From IMG/VR virus record IMGVR_UViG_3300042335_000092, positions 1 to 31,487 of that record: DNA of 31,487 bases; one strand, 5' to 3'. The number at the start of each line of letters is the position of its first letter. Positions within the stretch are counted from its first letter, which is position 1. This stretch comes from a virus. Under the pieces are notes generated by a model. That model was not told where the DNA came from. It saw only the letters and a program-made list of their open reading frames with translations, and did no database searches. Positions 13,618-21,368 of the stretch are shown in pieces. The translations under genes were made by a program, and so were the position numbers.

Positions 13618-16208
13618 GACCGTGTGCCGATTAGAGTTACTTTCAACCCGGCTCCAGCAATAGTGCTTCCAATTTGGTCGATGTCGATGGTGATCTCTGC
13701 ATCATCGGCGAGTGCTGAATCTGAAATGACAGCCGGAACGGCGGCAGTGGTTGAAGTCTTTTCCGTTGCGTCGATACTGAGCTTGGTACTCAGGATGGAG
13801 GTTCCGTTTTCATTAATGTCCACGATGATAGTTGAGCCTGTTGGCGCGGTTCCAACACTAGCGCGAACAGACGTAACCGTCATCGCGCACGGCATGCGGA
13901 AGGTTAGCTTGGCGGTGCCTGCGGTGAGTGCGGTAGTTTCGTCTGAAACCGCCGCTGAATACTCAAATGGCAGTCCGCCCCACTTCACGCCGCTGGCCTC
14001 GGCGCTATCAACAATCAGCACATGACCGTTAGTAGCACCTACAGCAACTCGGATATTATCGGTGCCATTGTGAGCAATAAGATCGCCTTTTGTCGTGGTT
14101 GGCGCAAGCGCGTCAAACGCAGCGACTGCGGTTGTTTGACCTGTGCCGCCGTTGGCGATAGCAATGGGTGTAGAAAGATAACCAAGTTGAACAAGTCCGC
14201 TTGATACGCTTGCAATATTTAGCAATTGACCAGCAGTACCTGGACCTGTTGGTGTGATGAGCGTGTAAGAGTTTGTTGCTCCGCTGTCGATAGTAGTTCT
14301 ACTACCGACTTGACCAAGCTCAATGAAGCCTTGGTAAGTGTCGATATTTCCTCCGCCATTGCTCGTAATAATATAGCCACCTGGATTACCGTTTTGACCG
14401 TCTGATGCTTCACCGCCAGATGTGTCAATGTAACCACCATTTCCTCCACCATAGTCACCGCCAGGATCTCCACTTGTAAATCCGTTTCCGCCAAAAGTAC
14501 GGATATATCCTCCGTTACCACCAGAACCACCTCCTGGACTTTGTGGTGTTGGTCCACCGTTGCCTCCGTAGGTCGATAAACTGCCAGCACTCGCTGTGAA
14601 AGCGCCGTTATCAGCACCAGATTGCATCCCTATTTTTGCCCTTGTCGCAACGGTTCCATCAATTGGCATCTCCAAATATGGATCAACCCAACGAATATCC
14701 GCACCTCCAAAGGCTCCTGAGTTGTTGAATTGCAACTCGGTGTTAACTCCTCCAGGTGTTCCGCCTCCTCCTGGCAAATCACCAACGTCAAACTTGCGAA
14801 TGCCGCCTCCTGATTCCCAGCCTAACAAGAAATCTCCTGCTGCCGGTGCCGTTTCTTCGGTTAGCGAAGCTGGCGTAATATCTTCAGGAGCGCCTGTTGA
14901 TGCGGTAACACGACCTTTGATCGTGTTAGCAGCCATGTTAGCTAACCTTGCGTTGGTTATTGATCCATTTGCTATTCTAGCCTGAGAATTAACAACAATG
15001 ATGCCAGTGGAAGCATGAACGCGAGAAACAACAGCAATTGATTGGGCTTCTCCAGTTGTTGGTAGTGCTCCAAGCAGTCCAGATGTTCCAACAAAAAGCT
15101 CTTGATTGATTGCGTAGCTGTTAGTTGCTAGTCCTGTGACTTCTCCAACTATGACGGCATTACCATTTGCGTTTGCGATTAATTCAGTATCAGTAATCCC
15201 GATAGCTGGCATCTTAGCTGAGTTGGTATAATCAGCCGCTGATACTTCAATTCTGCCACTAACTCCAACGCTGCCTGTCGCATAAACTGGCGTTCCTTTT
15301 GCTATGGTAACTCCACTGGTATTCTTGACATGGATGTAAAGATTGCCAGCAATAGAACCATGGATGTGAGCTAATGTCGAAAGTCCGCTAACCGTCAGAT
15401 TTGTCGCTGAAAGCGTGTCTGTAGTTTTGTTGTAAGTAAGTCCTGAATCACCACCGAAATTACCGCCATCGTTAAACTGAACCTGAGTATCTAATCCGCC
15501 GGGTGTTCCTCCGCCAGATGCAGTGCTGTTAATAGTGATGCTGTCGGTAGCATCGTTAGTGGTAATTGTGATGTTGGTCCCAGCTACCAATGTCAACGTG
15601 TCGCTCGTAGAATCAGCCACAACATTTGACTGTCCAGCTACGGCAATGGTGCCAAATAGGTTTTGATCACCTGTGTTGGTTCCGCTGAGTGATCCTGATG
15701 CACCGTCAGCGATAGTGATTCCTGAGTTCTGAATCAACTTGCCAGTAGTTTGATCGTATCTTGCAATCGCATTATCAGTTGCTGAAGCTGGTCCAACAAC
15801 ATCACCTGAGCCACTGGCTGTCGAGTTAATCGTGATTGAATCCGTTGAGGCATTCGTCGTGATGGTAATATTGCTACCGGCAACAAGTGTGAGTGTATCA
15901 CTGGTGGAATCTGCCACTACGTTGCTTTGACCTGCAACAGCAAACGTGCCGAAAAGGTTTTGATCTCCGGTATTCGTGCCAGAAAGCGTTCCAGTAGCGC
16001 CATCAGCAATTGTGATTCCAGAGTTCTGGATAATTTTGCCACTTGTCCCATCAAAACGGACAATCTGGTTATCTACCGAAGAGCTTGAGCTAGTCACATC
16101 TCCAGTTCCACTGACCGGATTGGCAACATTGATTACAATGCCTCCGTCACTTAGAACTTCAATTGTTGGACCAAGTGTGGAATTAACTGAAATGTTTGTC
16201 TGGCTCAT
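13614..16208 (-). CDS. Large repeat-containing tail fibre protein
   Basis: This encodes 864 residues. Residues 33-131 and 132-230 are a tandem duplication of a beta-rich unit (ITIADGA-x-G-x-LSGTNTGDQN and VVADSTSDTLTLVAG occur in both). Residues about 240-510 have two GG-V/L-x-T-x-x-QFN-x-x-G segments and fibre-type strands. Residues 548-627 are glycine-rich with three GGYI units. TTTKGDLIAHNGTDNI leads to a compact C-terminal domain (about 740-864). This is the layout of a trimeric fibre: N-terminal shaft, Gly-rich adhesive or loop region, C-terminal knob. It starts with a TGATG overlap and is followed by LamG and AraF-like proteins that may share the fibre. Confidence 0.85.
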   Translation of the reverse strand: MSQTNISVNSTLGPTIEVLSDGGIVINVANPVSGTGDVTSSSSSVDNQIVRFDGTSGKIIQNSGITIADGATGTLSGTNTGDQNLFGTFAVAGQSNVVADSTSDTLTLVAGSNITITTNASTDSITINSTASGSGDVVGPASATDNAIARYDQTTGKLIQNSGITIADGASGSLSGTNTGDQNLFGTIAVAGQSNVVADSTSDTLTLVAGTNITITTNDATDSITINSTASGGGTPGGLDTQVQFNDGGNFGGDSGLTYNKTTDTLSATNLTVSGLSTLAHIHGSIAGNLYIHVKNTSGVTIAKGTPVYATGSVGVSGRIEVSAADYTNSAKMPAIGITDTELIANANGNAVIVGEVTGLATNSYAINQELFVGTSGLLGALPTTGEAQSIAVVSRVHASTGIIVVNSQARIANGSITNARLANMAANTIKGRVTASTGAPEDITPASLTEETAPAAGDFLLGWESGGGIRKFDVGDLPGGGGTPGGVNTELQFNNSGAFGGADIRWVDPYLEMPIDGTVATRAKIGMQSGADNGAFTASAGSLSTYGGNGGPTPQSPGGGSGGNGGYIRTFGGNGFTSGDPGGDYGGGNGGYIDTSGGEASDGQNGNPGGYIITSNGGGNIDTYQGFIELGQVGSRTTIDSGATNSYTLITPTGPGTAGQLLNIASVSSGLVQLGYLSTPIAIANGGTGQTTAVAAFDALAPTTTKGDLIAHNGTDNIRVAVGATNGHVLIVDSAEASGVKWGGLPFEYSAAVSDETTALTAGTAKLTFRMPCAMTVTSVRASVGTAPTGSTIIVDINENGTSILSTKLSIDATEKTSTTAAVPAVISDSALADDAEITIDIDQIGSTIAGAGLKVTLIGTRS
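14328..14567 (-). repeat. Gly-rich repeat segment of the fibre
   Basis: This encodes residues 548-627, in which about half are Gly, with GGYIRT, GGYIDT and GGYIIT at irregular spacing and PGG/SGG turns between. On the plus strand it shows repeated TCCACC/ACCACC-type stretches. Packed polyglycine-II helices occur in some phage adhesins with similar sequences; this is only a resemblance here. Confidence 0.65.
15519..16112 (-). repeat. Tandem duplication of a 297-base unit in the fibre gene
   Basis: Copy 1 is 15816-16112 and copy 2 is 15519-15815, 99 codons each. The proteins are nearly the same, but many third codon positions differ, so the duplication is old and has been kept under protein-level selection. 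Confidence 0.8.
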
Positions 16209-16576
16209 CAGGTTGTGGTCGTGTAGTTGGAGAGTACTTCTCCGATGCCTTCCATCAATGTTTCGACATAAGCAGGGGTGCTGTCGTCAGTCGTTTCAAT
16301 CTGCCAGACATATTGCCCAATTGGCAATTCGTATCGACCTGGATTGATGGTGAATACCCAATTCGACGGATCACTAATGGTGATGTCTGCATTGCCGCTA
16401 GTAAGTTCCAGCGTTGGCATTGTGCTCTTGGGATTGAGCTTGAATGCCATCTTAACTGAGGCCAGATCTCCAGGTGCAATGCGATTTGACACGGTGATGG
16501 ACGGAAATCCATTCCATGTGTCTCCGGCAACGAAGACAACCATTGCGTTTACTTCATCAGAAAATGCTGGCCTCAT
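16208..16576 (-). CDS. Beta-sandwich structural protein upstream of the fibre
   Basis: This encodes 122 residues. Its strand pattern (VAGDTWNGFPSITV, then NADITISDPSNWVFTI, then LPIGQYVWQIETTDD and a final AYVETLMEG) is typical of small Ig-like/beta-sandwich proteins in phage neck and baseplate regions. There are no catalytic motifs or cysteines. The TGA shares a base with the fibre ATG (TGATG). Likely a fibre-attachment or head-tail protein, by context. Confidence 0.65.
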   Translation of the reverse strand: MRPAFSDEVNAMVVFVAGDTWNGFPSITVSNRIAPGDLASVKMAFKLNPKSTMPTLELTSGNADITISDPSNWVFTINPGRYELPIGQYVWQIETTDDSTPAYVETLMEGIGEVLSNYTTTT

Positions 16577-16588
16577 AAGATGAGATGT

Positions 16589-16861
16589 TTATTTGAAGAC
16601 GCCCATTTTCTTAGCGCGATCCATCATGTCTTCTTCTTCAGACATTTCTTTTTCGGGCATCGTCACTTCGACTTCAACTCCTTCATCTTCCATCTCCATC
16701 TCGTCGTCTTCCATCATTGGAATCTCAGTTCCATCAATGGCGGTCAGAGTGAGATTGCCGTCTTCATCGGCAAGGAATGTTCCAACAGCTTGAAAAGGCT
16801 GTCCAGGTGTTGCGTCTTCTGGCATTTGCCAGCCTTCAGGTGAGGTAAAAGAGAGTTTCAT
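16589..16861 (-). CDS. Acidic Met-rich hypothetical protein downstream of the capsid gene
   Basis: This encodes 90 residues from ATG 16861; an in-frame TTG at 16867 is less likely. The N-terminal half (FTSPEGWQMPEDATPGQPFQ) is globular-like; the second half is very acidic with clustered Met, Asp and Glu (MMEDDEMEMEDEGVEVEVT) and ends in a basic KK segment. Acidic tails on small proteins near capsid genes may mark head decoration, scaffold or DNA-mimic roles; none can be singled out. It lies behind the capsid terminator, so readthrough or its own promoter is needed. Confidence 0.65.
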   Translation of the reverse strand: MKLSFTSPEGWQMPEDATPGQPFQAVGTFLADEDGNLTLTAIDGTEIPMMEDDEMEMEDEGVEVEVTMPEKEMSEEEDMMDRAKKMGVFK

Positions 16862-16903
16862 AAGCAATTAGCTATTAGCAGAGTTTTGGTGTGTATGCAA
16901 GAA

Positions 16904-16936
16904 AGGCGGGGCTAGTTTTTTAGACTAACCCCGCCT
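16904..16936 (-). terminator. Hairpin terminator after the major capsid gene
   Basis: On the minus strand AGGCGGGGTTAG and CTAGCCCCGCCT form an 11-12 bp stem (one G-U pair) with a loop of about nine bases (TCTAAAAAA), followed by TTCTTG. The U-tract is short, so termination may be partial, a usual way to set a high capsid to tail protein ratio. It starts 18 bases after the capsid TAA. Confidence 0.75.
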
Positions 16937-16953
16937 CAAGTAATTCTACTCGA

Positions 16954-18132
16954 TTAAGAGCAGGCGGTGTTCACAACCCAGTTGGTTGGGCAGCGACGGA
17001 AGCGGAGGATTGCACCGTATTCAGGAATCACTGGCTGAGCACCGTAGGCGAACTTGCCACGGAAGAAGCCAATGTTTTCGTCCACGTTGCAAGTGCGGTC
17101 ATACTTGTTGATCCAGTTGAATCGGCCAAGGTAGTCCTGAGGAGCGAATTTCATTTCCCCAGCGGAAAGCTGAGAATCAGGAATCGCAAACTTCACAACC
17201 TGCTTGGTGGCGATGATCGCATCTTCGTATTGAGCCGTGAAGTAGGCTGGATTGACGTTCGCAGGATCACCCTTGTTGGTAGCAGGGAGCATGAAGGGAA
17301 CGCGCACCCAAGCACCACCGACAAGATTCCAGCGAGCAGCAGCGATGTCGATGGTCATCTTGAAGCCGTTGAGGCTGTCAAAGGAACCAGGGGCATTGTT
17401 GAGCGCACGGACCTTTTCGGAGTCCCAGCGGATGTTCTGGATGGTCACGCCATCGGTAGCGAGCGTCTGCTGAGCTTCATCGGAGAGGACGAGTGGCAGA
17501 AGAGGCTGACCCATCTTGTTGACGGAGAGGCCGTTCTGAATGTCTGCTCCATTGCGGATGAGGCTGTAGCGGATGTAATCAAGCATCTCGCGCTTCAGGG
17601 TGCCAATCGTTCCAGTGGCGAACGAAGCGGAGTTGACCGTAAGGCCAGCGTCAGCGACGTACTTGTTGGAGCAGATGGAGGTGAACTGATCGCGGCGTTG
17701 ATTTTCCCACAGGTAGCGGGAGTATCCACGAAGGTTACGGATGAAGGCAGCAGCCTGCTGAACGATGTTGTAGCTCATACGAGCATCTTCGATACAGAAG
17801 GGAGGGCTTTCGACAGCCGCAATCTTGAGTTCCATCGAGCGGCGAGTCTGCGAAGGATAGATTGTGGACACAGGAGGCTGGCAAGAACCGCCTTCGTCAC
17901 CGCTACCGCCGTCATTGAAGCCGTAGGTAGTGAACGTGACATCGGAACCGAACGGCATCGCACGCTCAAATGTCAGGAAGTTCGGGGTATCGCCCATACC
18001 ATTGGGCCAGCGGGAACGCGGAACAATAGAATCGTTCTGCCAAGGATTGCTGATGAATTGCTTCTCGCTCGGATCGTCGACGATCCGGTTCGATTCTGCT
18101 TCCAAAAACTGATTAATATCTGTACATGCCAT
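16954..18132 (-). CDS. Major capsid protein
   Basis: This encodes 392 residues, a common size for HK97-fold capsid proteins. The identification rests on position (portal, scaffold, then this gene), size, absence of enzyme motifs, and the general pattern: N-terminal arm (MACTDINQFLEAESNRIVDD), a long helix around FIRNLRGYSRYLWENQRRDQF comparable to the spine helix, a central domain with QPLLPLVLSDEAQ, and a C-terminal beta segment (IPEYGAILRFRRCPTNWV). Seven or more cysteines are present. No leader cleavage site can be predicted. Base composition looks more G/C-rich and more regular than in neighbours, consistent with high expression. It is closed by a terminator. Confidence 0.85.
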   Translation of the reverse strand: MACTDINQFLEAESNRIVDDPSEKQFISNPWQNDSIVPRSRWPNGMGDTPNFLTFERAMPFGSDVTFTTYGFNDGGSGDEGGSCQPPVSTIYPSQTRRSMELKIAAVESPPFCIEDARMSYNIVQQAAAFIRNLRGYSRYLWENQRRDQFTSICSNKYVADAGLTVNSASFATGTIGTLKREMLDYIRYSLIRNGADIQNGLSVNKMGQPLLPLVLSDEAQQTLATDGVTIQNIRWDSEKVRALNNAPGSFDSLNGFKMTIDIAAARWNLVGGAWVRVPFMLPATNKGDPANVNPAYFTAQYEDAIIATKQVVKFAIPDSQLSAGEMKFAPQDYLGRFNWINKYDRTCNVDENIGFFRGKFAYGAQPVIPEYGAILRFRRCPTNWVVNTACS

Positions 18133-18136
18133 AATC

Positions 18137-18301
18137 TTAAGTGAGTTTAGTTGTTTTGCCTATTAGGCGGGTGTTGGAACGGGTTGCTTGTTTGAACGAA
18201 ATAGATCGTAGCGGAATGCCACGACACTTGTTCTGCTTCCATTCTTGAGCCTGGAATGCCCCATTGCTGGGTTTGCCCCGTGTAGGGCGCTCAGTCACCA
18301 T
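18137..18301 (-). CDS. Small basic protein upstream of the capsid gene (54 aa)
   Basis: The frame runs from ATG 18301 to TAA 18137-18139, four bases before the capsid ATG, so the two would be co-translated. The product is strongly basic (about 12 Lys/Arg in 54) and begins MVTERPTRGKPSNGAFQAQE, with one Cys in NKCRG. AGGAGG (18315-18320) and AGGTGA (18303-18308) lie upstream, one of the few Shine-Dalgarno-like leaders in the window, though their spacing is not ideal (13 and 1 bases). Function unknown; a head protein or DNA-binding protein is possible. Confidence 0.5.
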   Translation of the reverse strand: MVTERPTRGKPSNGAFQAQEWKQNKCRGIPLRSISFKQATRSNTRLIGKTTKLT

Positions 18302-18305
18302 TTCA

Positions 18306-18372
18306 CCTAGAGAGCCTCCTAGGAGCGTTGATACACGCTTTTTAGCTCATGGCGATGATGTCACCATAAGCT
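18306..18372. other. Cluster of three short hairpins between HNH gene and capsid operon
   Basis: CCTAG/CTAGG (18306-18310/18319-18323) overlaps the AGGAGG leader of the small basic gene on the minus strand. AGCGT/ACGCT (18324-18328/18335-18339) is followed by TTTTT on the plus strand, so it looks like a weak plus-strand terminator. AGCTcATGG/CCATaAGCT (18344-18352/18364-18372) has a single internal mismatch. Together they form a structured 5' leader for the capsid transcript. Confidence 0.4.
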
Positions 18373-18398
18373 CAACAGTCAAGATTATTTTACTGAAA

Positions 18399-19325
18399 TT
18401 ATGCGGAGTAAGGCATTTTATCCCTTTTCTCTCTATTTTCCCACCACCACATCGGACGCAAATTGGAAAAATGAGCAAGTCTTATCACATCCTCTTCCGT
18501 TTTTGCAGAAGAAATTGGAATGATATGATCAATCTCAACCATTGAGGTTCCGGTATGATTCTTCTCTTGAAATGATTCCCACGTCATTCCGTTATAAAAT
18601 TGCGACTCAATATGAGCTTGGAGAGTTTCCCAATCACAACCAAGAATAATAGAAGTTTTGCAGTTTTTTCTAAATCCAAAACGAGAAATAGCATATAATG
18701 TTGATCTGCGCACTTTGCTAATCAGAGCATATTTTGGATCAGATGCATATTTGGCCTTTGCCCATTTTTTCAGCTTTTCACGGTCTCTAGCCCTGTTGGC
18801 TTTGTTGTATGCTTTGAGGTGCTCCTTACTTTGTTCTCTCCAATCACGAGTGGCCTGATAACGCTTCTCCTTGTGCTTCTCCCTGCTGGCTCGATGAGAC
18901 GCCTTAAATTTTTCAGGATTCTCTTCCTGCCATTTCTTCGCTCTCAACCTCTCAGCCTCTACATTATCCTTGGCGTACCTCTTTCTAGCCTGAGTCTGTT
19001 TATCACAACGTCGCTTAAACTCGTCAGTAGTCACCCAAACCTCACTGCCGACATTGGAATACGAGAAAAAGATCATTCCGTCATCTCGCGTCTCCCCGCG
19101 TTTCCGAGGATTCTCCGGTTTAACAGCTTTTGCCAACTTGCGCTTTCTGTAATCGTCATTGCGACGATCTGAATCTGCCTGCCGCTTCTTGGCGGTTTCC
19201 ACTGGTAGCCATATTTCACGGCCATCTCCTCTCATTCCCCAAAAGACCTTACCATCTTCGCGGGTGTCCCAACGCTTCTTCTTGACCTTATCGTCCCCAT
19301 CAGTGATAATAATTTCATTCTGCAT
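18399..19325 (-). CDS. Free-standing HNH homing endonuclease
   Basis: This encodes 308 residues. The C-terminal HNH domain has VEIDHIIPIS (Asp 266, His 267), FSNLRPMWW (Asn 288) and ENREKRDK (Asn 297 and following basic residues). The N-terminal half holds two related beta modules (WDTREDGKVFWGMRGDGREIW and TRDDGMIFFSYSNVGSEVW), probably DNA-binding repeats, then a long Arg/Lys/Glu-rich helix. Such enzymes cut phage genomes lacking the insertion and spread by repair. It splits the scaffold-capsid pair, a common target. The DNA looks more A/T-rich than the head genes, pointing to separate acquisition. No intron boundaries are evident around it. Confidence 0.88.
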   Translation of the reverse strand: MQNEIIITDGDDKVKKKRWDTREDGKVFWGMRGDGREIWLPVETAKKRQADSDRRNDDYRKRKLAKAVKPENPRKRGETRDDGMIFFSYSNVGSEVWVTTDEFKRRCDKQTQARKRYAKDNVEAERLRAKKWQEENPEKFKASHRASREKHKEKRYQATRDWREQSKEHLKAYNKANRARDREKLKKWAKAKYASDPKYALISKVRRSTLYAISRFGFRKNCKTSIILGCDWETLQAHIESQFYNGMTWESFQEKNHTGTSMVEIDHIIPISSAKTEEDVIRLAHFSNLRPMWWWENREKRDKMPYSA

Positions 19326-19352
19326 GACTAGTTCTTTTAGTTGTGTTGATAG

Positions 19353-19392
19353 ATGCCGCTCGGAACGCCAATTCCAGCGGCATTGCTTTTTT
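19353..19392 (+). terminator. Strong intrinsic terminator oriented on the plus strand
   Basis: ATGCCGCT-c-GGAA (19353-19365) pairs with TTCC-AGCGGCAT (19372-19383), a 12 bp stem with one bulge and a six-base loop, followed by TGCTTTTTT. On the minus strand the hairpin has no U-tract. No plus-strand gene lies upstream, so it would stop antisense transcripts crossing the capsid and HNH genes before they enter the plus-strand gene at 19546. Confidence 0.75.
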
Positions 19393-19495
19393 AACCCAGT
19401 ATCGCTCTCTTTTCAAGAGATTCTTGACGAATCCAAATCCATCTGCGATGTTTTCTCACGCACAAGGTTTTGTTTTCATGTGTCCCTAGTGCCAG

Positions 19496-19527
19496 ACGCC
19501 GTGGCGAGTTGGTTGCTCCCACGGCGT
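19496..19527. other. Perfect 9 bp hairpin in the scaffold/HNH spacer
   Basis: ACGCCGTGG (19496-19504) and CCACGGCGT (19519-19527) are exact reverse complements with a 14-base loop. No U-tract follows on either strand, so it is not a standard terminator; an RNA processing site, mRNA-stabilising stem or protein-binding site are options. It ends 18 bases before the plus-strand ATG at 19546. Confidence 0.6.
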
Positions 19528-19545
19528 TGCCAATTTCAATCCTAT

Positions 19546-19845
19546 ATGACAACCCCATCCATCTACATCCGCATCGACCAACTGCCAGTCGGCTCAAACT
19601 CCCGTTTTGAGGCACAACTCGTTATTGGCGACGACGAAACAGGCCAAGTGGCAGGCTTCAAATCTCCCGTATTTGAGTCAGAAGACGAGCATGAGCCATT
19701 CGTTGGCATGATGCAGCGAATCACGCAGGCGCTTCTTCAGGTGCGCGACTTCAAGAAAAGGGCAACTGTTGAAGACCTTCATATTCTCAACAAGCAAAAT
19801 CAGGAAGTTAAACCTGACGATGCCCCGTTGATTATTATGCCGTAA
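19546..19845 (+). CDS. Small acidic protein on the opposite strand inside the head module
   Basis: This encodes 99 residues from ATG 19546; the same frame is open upstream to 19159, but that part is the antisense shadow of the HNH gene and crosses two hairpins. The product starts MTTPSIYIRIDQLPVGSNSR, with beta strands, and has the helix FVGMMQRITQALLQVRDFKK. It converges with the scaffold gene, with three bases between their stops. A separately transcribed gene in the middle of the head operon suggests a later insertion or a differently timed product. Function unknown. Confidence 0.65.
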   Translation: MTTPSIYIRIDQLPVGSNSRFEAQLVIGDDETGQVAGFKSPVFESEDEHEPFVGMMQRITQALLQVRDFKKRATVEDLHILNKQNQEVKPDDAPLIIMP

Positions 19846-19848
19846 GCA

Positions 19849-21009
19849 TCACCCTTGCCGCTGGTGCGCTTGGAATCGAGCCATAATCGAATCCACGTCG
19901 TAGCCAGTAGGCAGGTTATCATTCGTGCTCACAGGCGTAGAAGTGCTAGAAGGACGAGGTGAAGCTGCAATGCGCGACTTCAGCGAAGTCTCAAGCTCAG
20001 AAATCTTGGCATTCCGTTCGTCAAGCTGACGCAACAAATGTGGAAGAATCACGCTTGCACGCGCTGCTACAGCCATGCTAGCAGGGTCTTTTCTGATCTC
20101 AGCCTTTGAGACTGCCTCCATGAGATCTTTGTTATCCTTGAGGAAGGGAATCTTCTCTTGGAGCAGCTTATTTGCAGCTTCGGTAGCAGACGAGAATTGT
20201 TTGTCTTCATCCTCTTTGGCTCTGCGAGCTTTCTCTTGCTCCATGAATGAAAGCTCTTGCTTTGCCCTGTCAGCATTCTCAAGCATGTCGGACGACTTCC
20301 TGAGAAGCGACTGAGTATTGCGGGCATGCTCCATGAGTTCAGCGGCATCTGTTGGGTGCCAGCCTTCGGTCACTTCACGCAGTTTTTTACGCTGCTCAAT
20401 AGGATCGCTAATCTCCAAAACGCCTTGAAGCGTCTTTGCATCAACATCATTTGCTCCTGCCAGAACTTCAATTGCCTGACCAATAGCGGCAGCAGGTTCA
20501 AGGATGGACTCATAGTAGGCAGTGGAGTTCTGAACATCGTGAATGGAGCGGAACTGCTCATGCTCACCAAGTTTCGACTCCATCTCTGAAATGCGCCTCT
20601 CGTAAGCGGAAATATCCTTGCCTTCAAATTCGGCAATCTTCTTCCGCATCTCTTCGATTTCGATCATCTTCTCCTGAACGGTCTTATCCTTTTCAGGAAG
20701 CGTGTTCCTCAAGCTGTCGCGTTCTTCACGAAGCTGTTTCAACTCAGCCTTCATGTCCTTCCATGTGGAAATGGCTTCAGGAGTAGCTTTAGATCCTTTT
20801 GGAAGATCGTTTTCAGTGACTTCCTCAATCTTTTCTCCAGGCTCATCACGCTTCACATCTTCCTTGGATGGTTCTGGATCAGTAGGTGCAACTTTATCCT
20901 CAACCTTGGCTTCGTTCTCTGTAGGAAGGAACGATTGGGCGCGATCCCACATGGCTTGAGCTTCTGCTGTTGCGTCGTATTCTGGTGGCTGTGTGTTTTC
21001 GGTGTCCAT
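19849..21009 (-). CDS. Head scaffolding protein (coiled-coil)
   Basis: This encodes 386 residues. Position between portal and capsid genes, no enzymatic motifs, an acidic Pro/Glu/Lys-rich N-terminus (residues 30-70), a coiled coil (about 84-150, heptads in KAELKQLREERDSLRNTLPE and EKMIEIEEMRKKIAEFEGK), more helix (NADRAKQELSFMEQEKARRA), and a C-terminal Ser/Thr/Pro linker plus short helix are the usual design of scaffolds, where the C-terminus binds the capsid protein. It would guide prohead assembly and then leave. The start follows the leader TAAAATATATG. No protease gene is seen nearby. Confidence 0.75.
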   Translation of the reverse strand: MDTENTQPPEYDATAEAQAMWDRAQSFLPTENEAKVEDKVAPTDPEPSKEDVKRDEPGEKIEEVTENDLPKGSKATPEAISTWKDMKAELKQLREERDSLRNTLPEKDKTVQEKMIEIEEMRKKIAEFEGKDISAYERRISEMESKLGEHEQFRSIHDVQNSTAYYESILEPAAAIGQAIEVLAGANDVDAKTLQGVLEISDPIEQRKKLREVTEGWHPTDAAELMEHARNTQSLLRKSSDMLENADRAKQELSFMEQEKARRAKEDEDKQFSSATEAANKLLQEKIPFLKDNKDLMEAVSKAEIRKDPASMAVAARASVILPHLLRQLDERNAKISELETSLKSRIAASPRPSSTSTPVSTNDNLPTGYDVDSIMARFQAHQRQG

Positions 21010-21014
21010 ATATT

Positions 21015-21368
21015 TTACTGATGGGTCTGTTCGAGATATTTTTCGTCAATGTGGCTGTACGCTTCAAGAGTGAATGCGTCCATGTGTTGGTTGTCAGCTT
21101 GAGGTCTAAATGCCAACGCTTTCAACAATCGCAACGTGCGACGAATGCCAGCCTGTCCGGCGTGGATCATAGAGATAACCATAGGAGCTTCCGCCTTGTA
21201 ATCGCGCACAAGGCCAGTCAGAATCGAGTCGTTAGGCTCAGTTTTTTCTTCAATAATCGCTAGAGCTTCAATCATCACTGGGTCTTTGAGCAGCGTAGCA
21301 AGACGCCCAGGACCATCTCCATCTCTGAATTTTTCGAGTCGCGTTTTTTGTGTATTTGCTGGTATCAT
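21015..21368 (-). CDS. Small helical protein between portal and scaffold
   Basis: This encodes 117 residues, mostly helical, with an ATGA overlap to the portal gene. Segments such as GRLATLLKDPVMIEALAIIEE and RRTLRLLKALAF suggest a compact helical bundle. The C-terminus HIDEKYLEQTHQ is polar. In many phages a small protein at this place helps portal or head assembly, but no family is recognised here. Confidence 0.65.
   Translation of the reverse strand: MIPANTQKTRLEKFRDGDGPGRLATLLKDPVMIEALAIIEEKTEPNDSILTGLVRDYKAEAPMVISMIHAGQAGIRRTLRLLKALAFRPQADNQHMDAFTLEAYSHIDEKYLEQTHQ

Noticed and set aside
14219-14617. A 132-codon minus-strand frame in the fibre gene
   Set aside because: It is an alternative reading of the Gly-rich repeat region, rich in Val/Glu with no support.
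17230-18144. A 304-codon plus-strand open frame
   Set aside because: It is antisense to the major capsid gene; composition is Val/Arg/Asp-rich as expected from the complementary strand of a biased gene.
18145-18300. tRNA-like segment with GTTCAAAC
   Set aside because: No cloverleaf, acceptor stem or CCA end could be formed.
18137-18398. HEARO/omega-RNA or group I intron near the HNH gene
   Set aside because: The HNH protein lacks RuvC parts as in IscB, and no intron core sequences or interrupted reading frame were found; most of the stretch is explained by a 54-codon gene.
19391-19615. A 74-codon minus-strand frame in the scaffold/HNH spacer
   Set aside because: It crosses the hairpin and the plus-strand gene, and has no leader or protein-like character.
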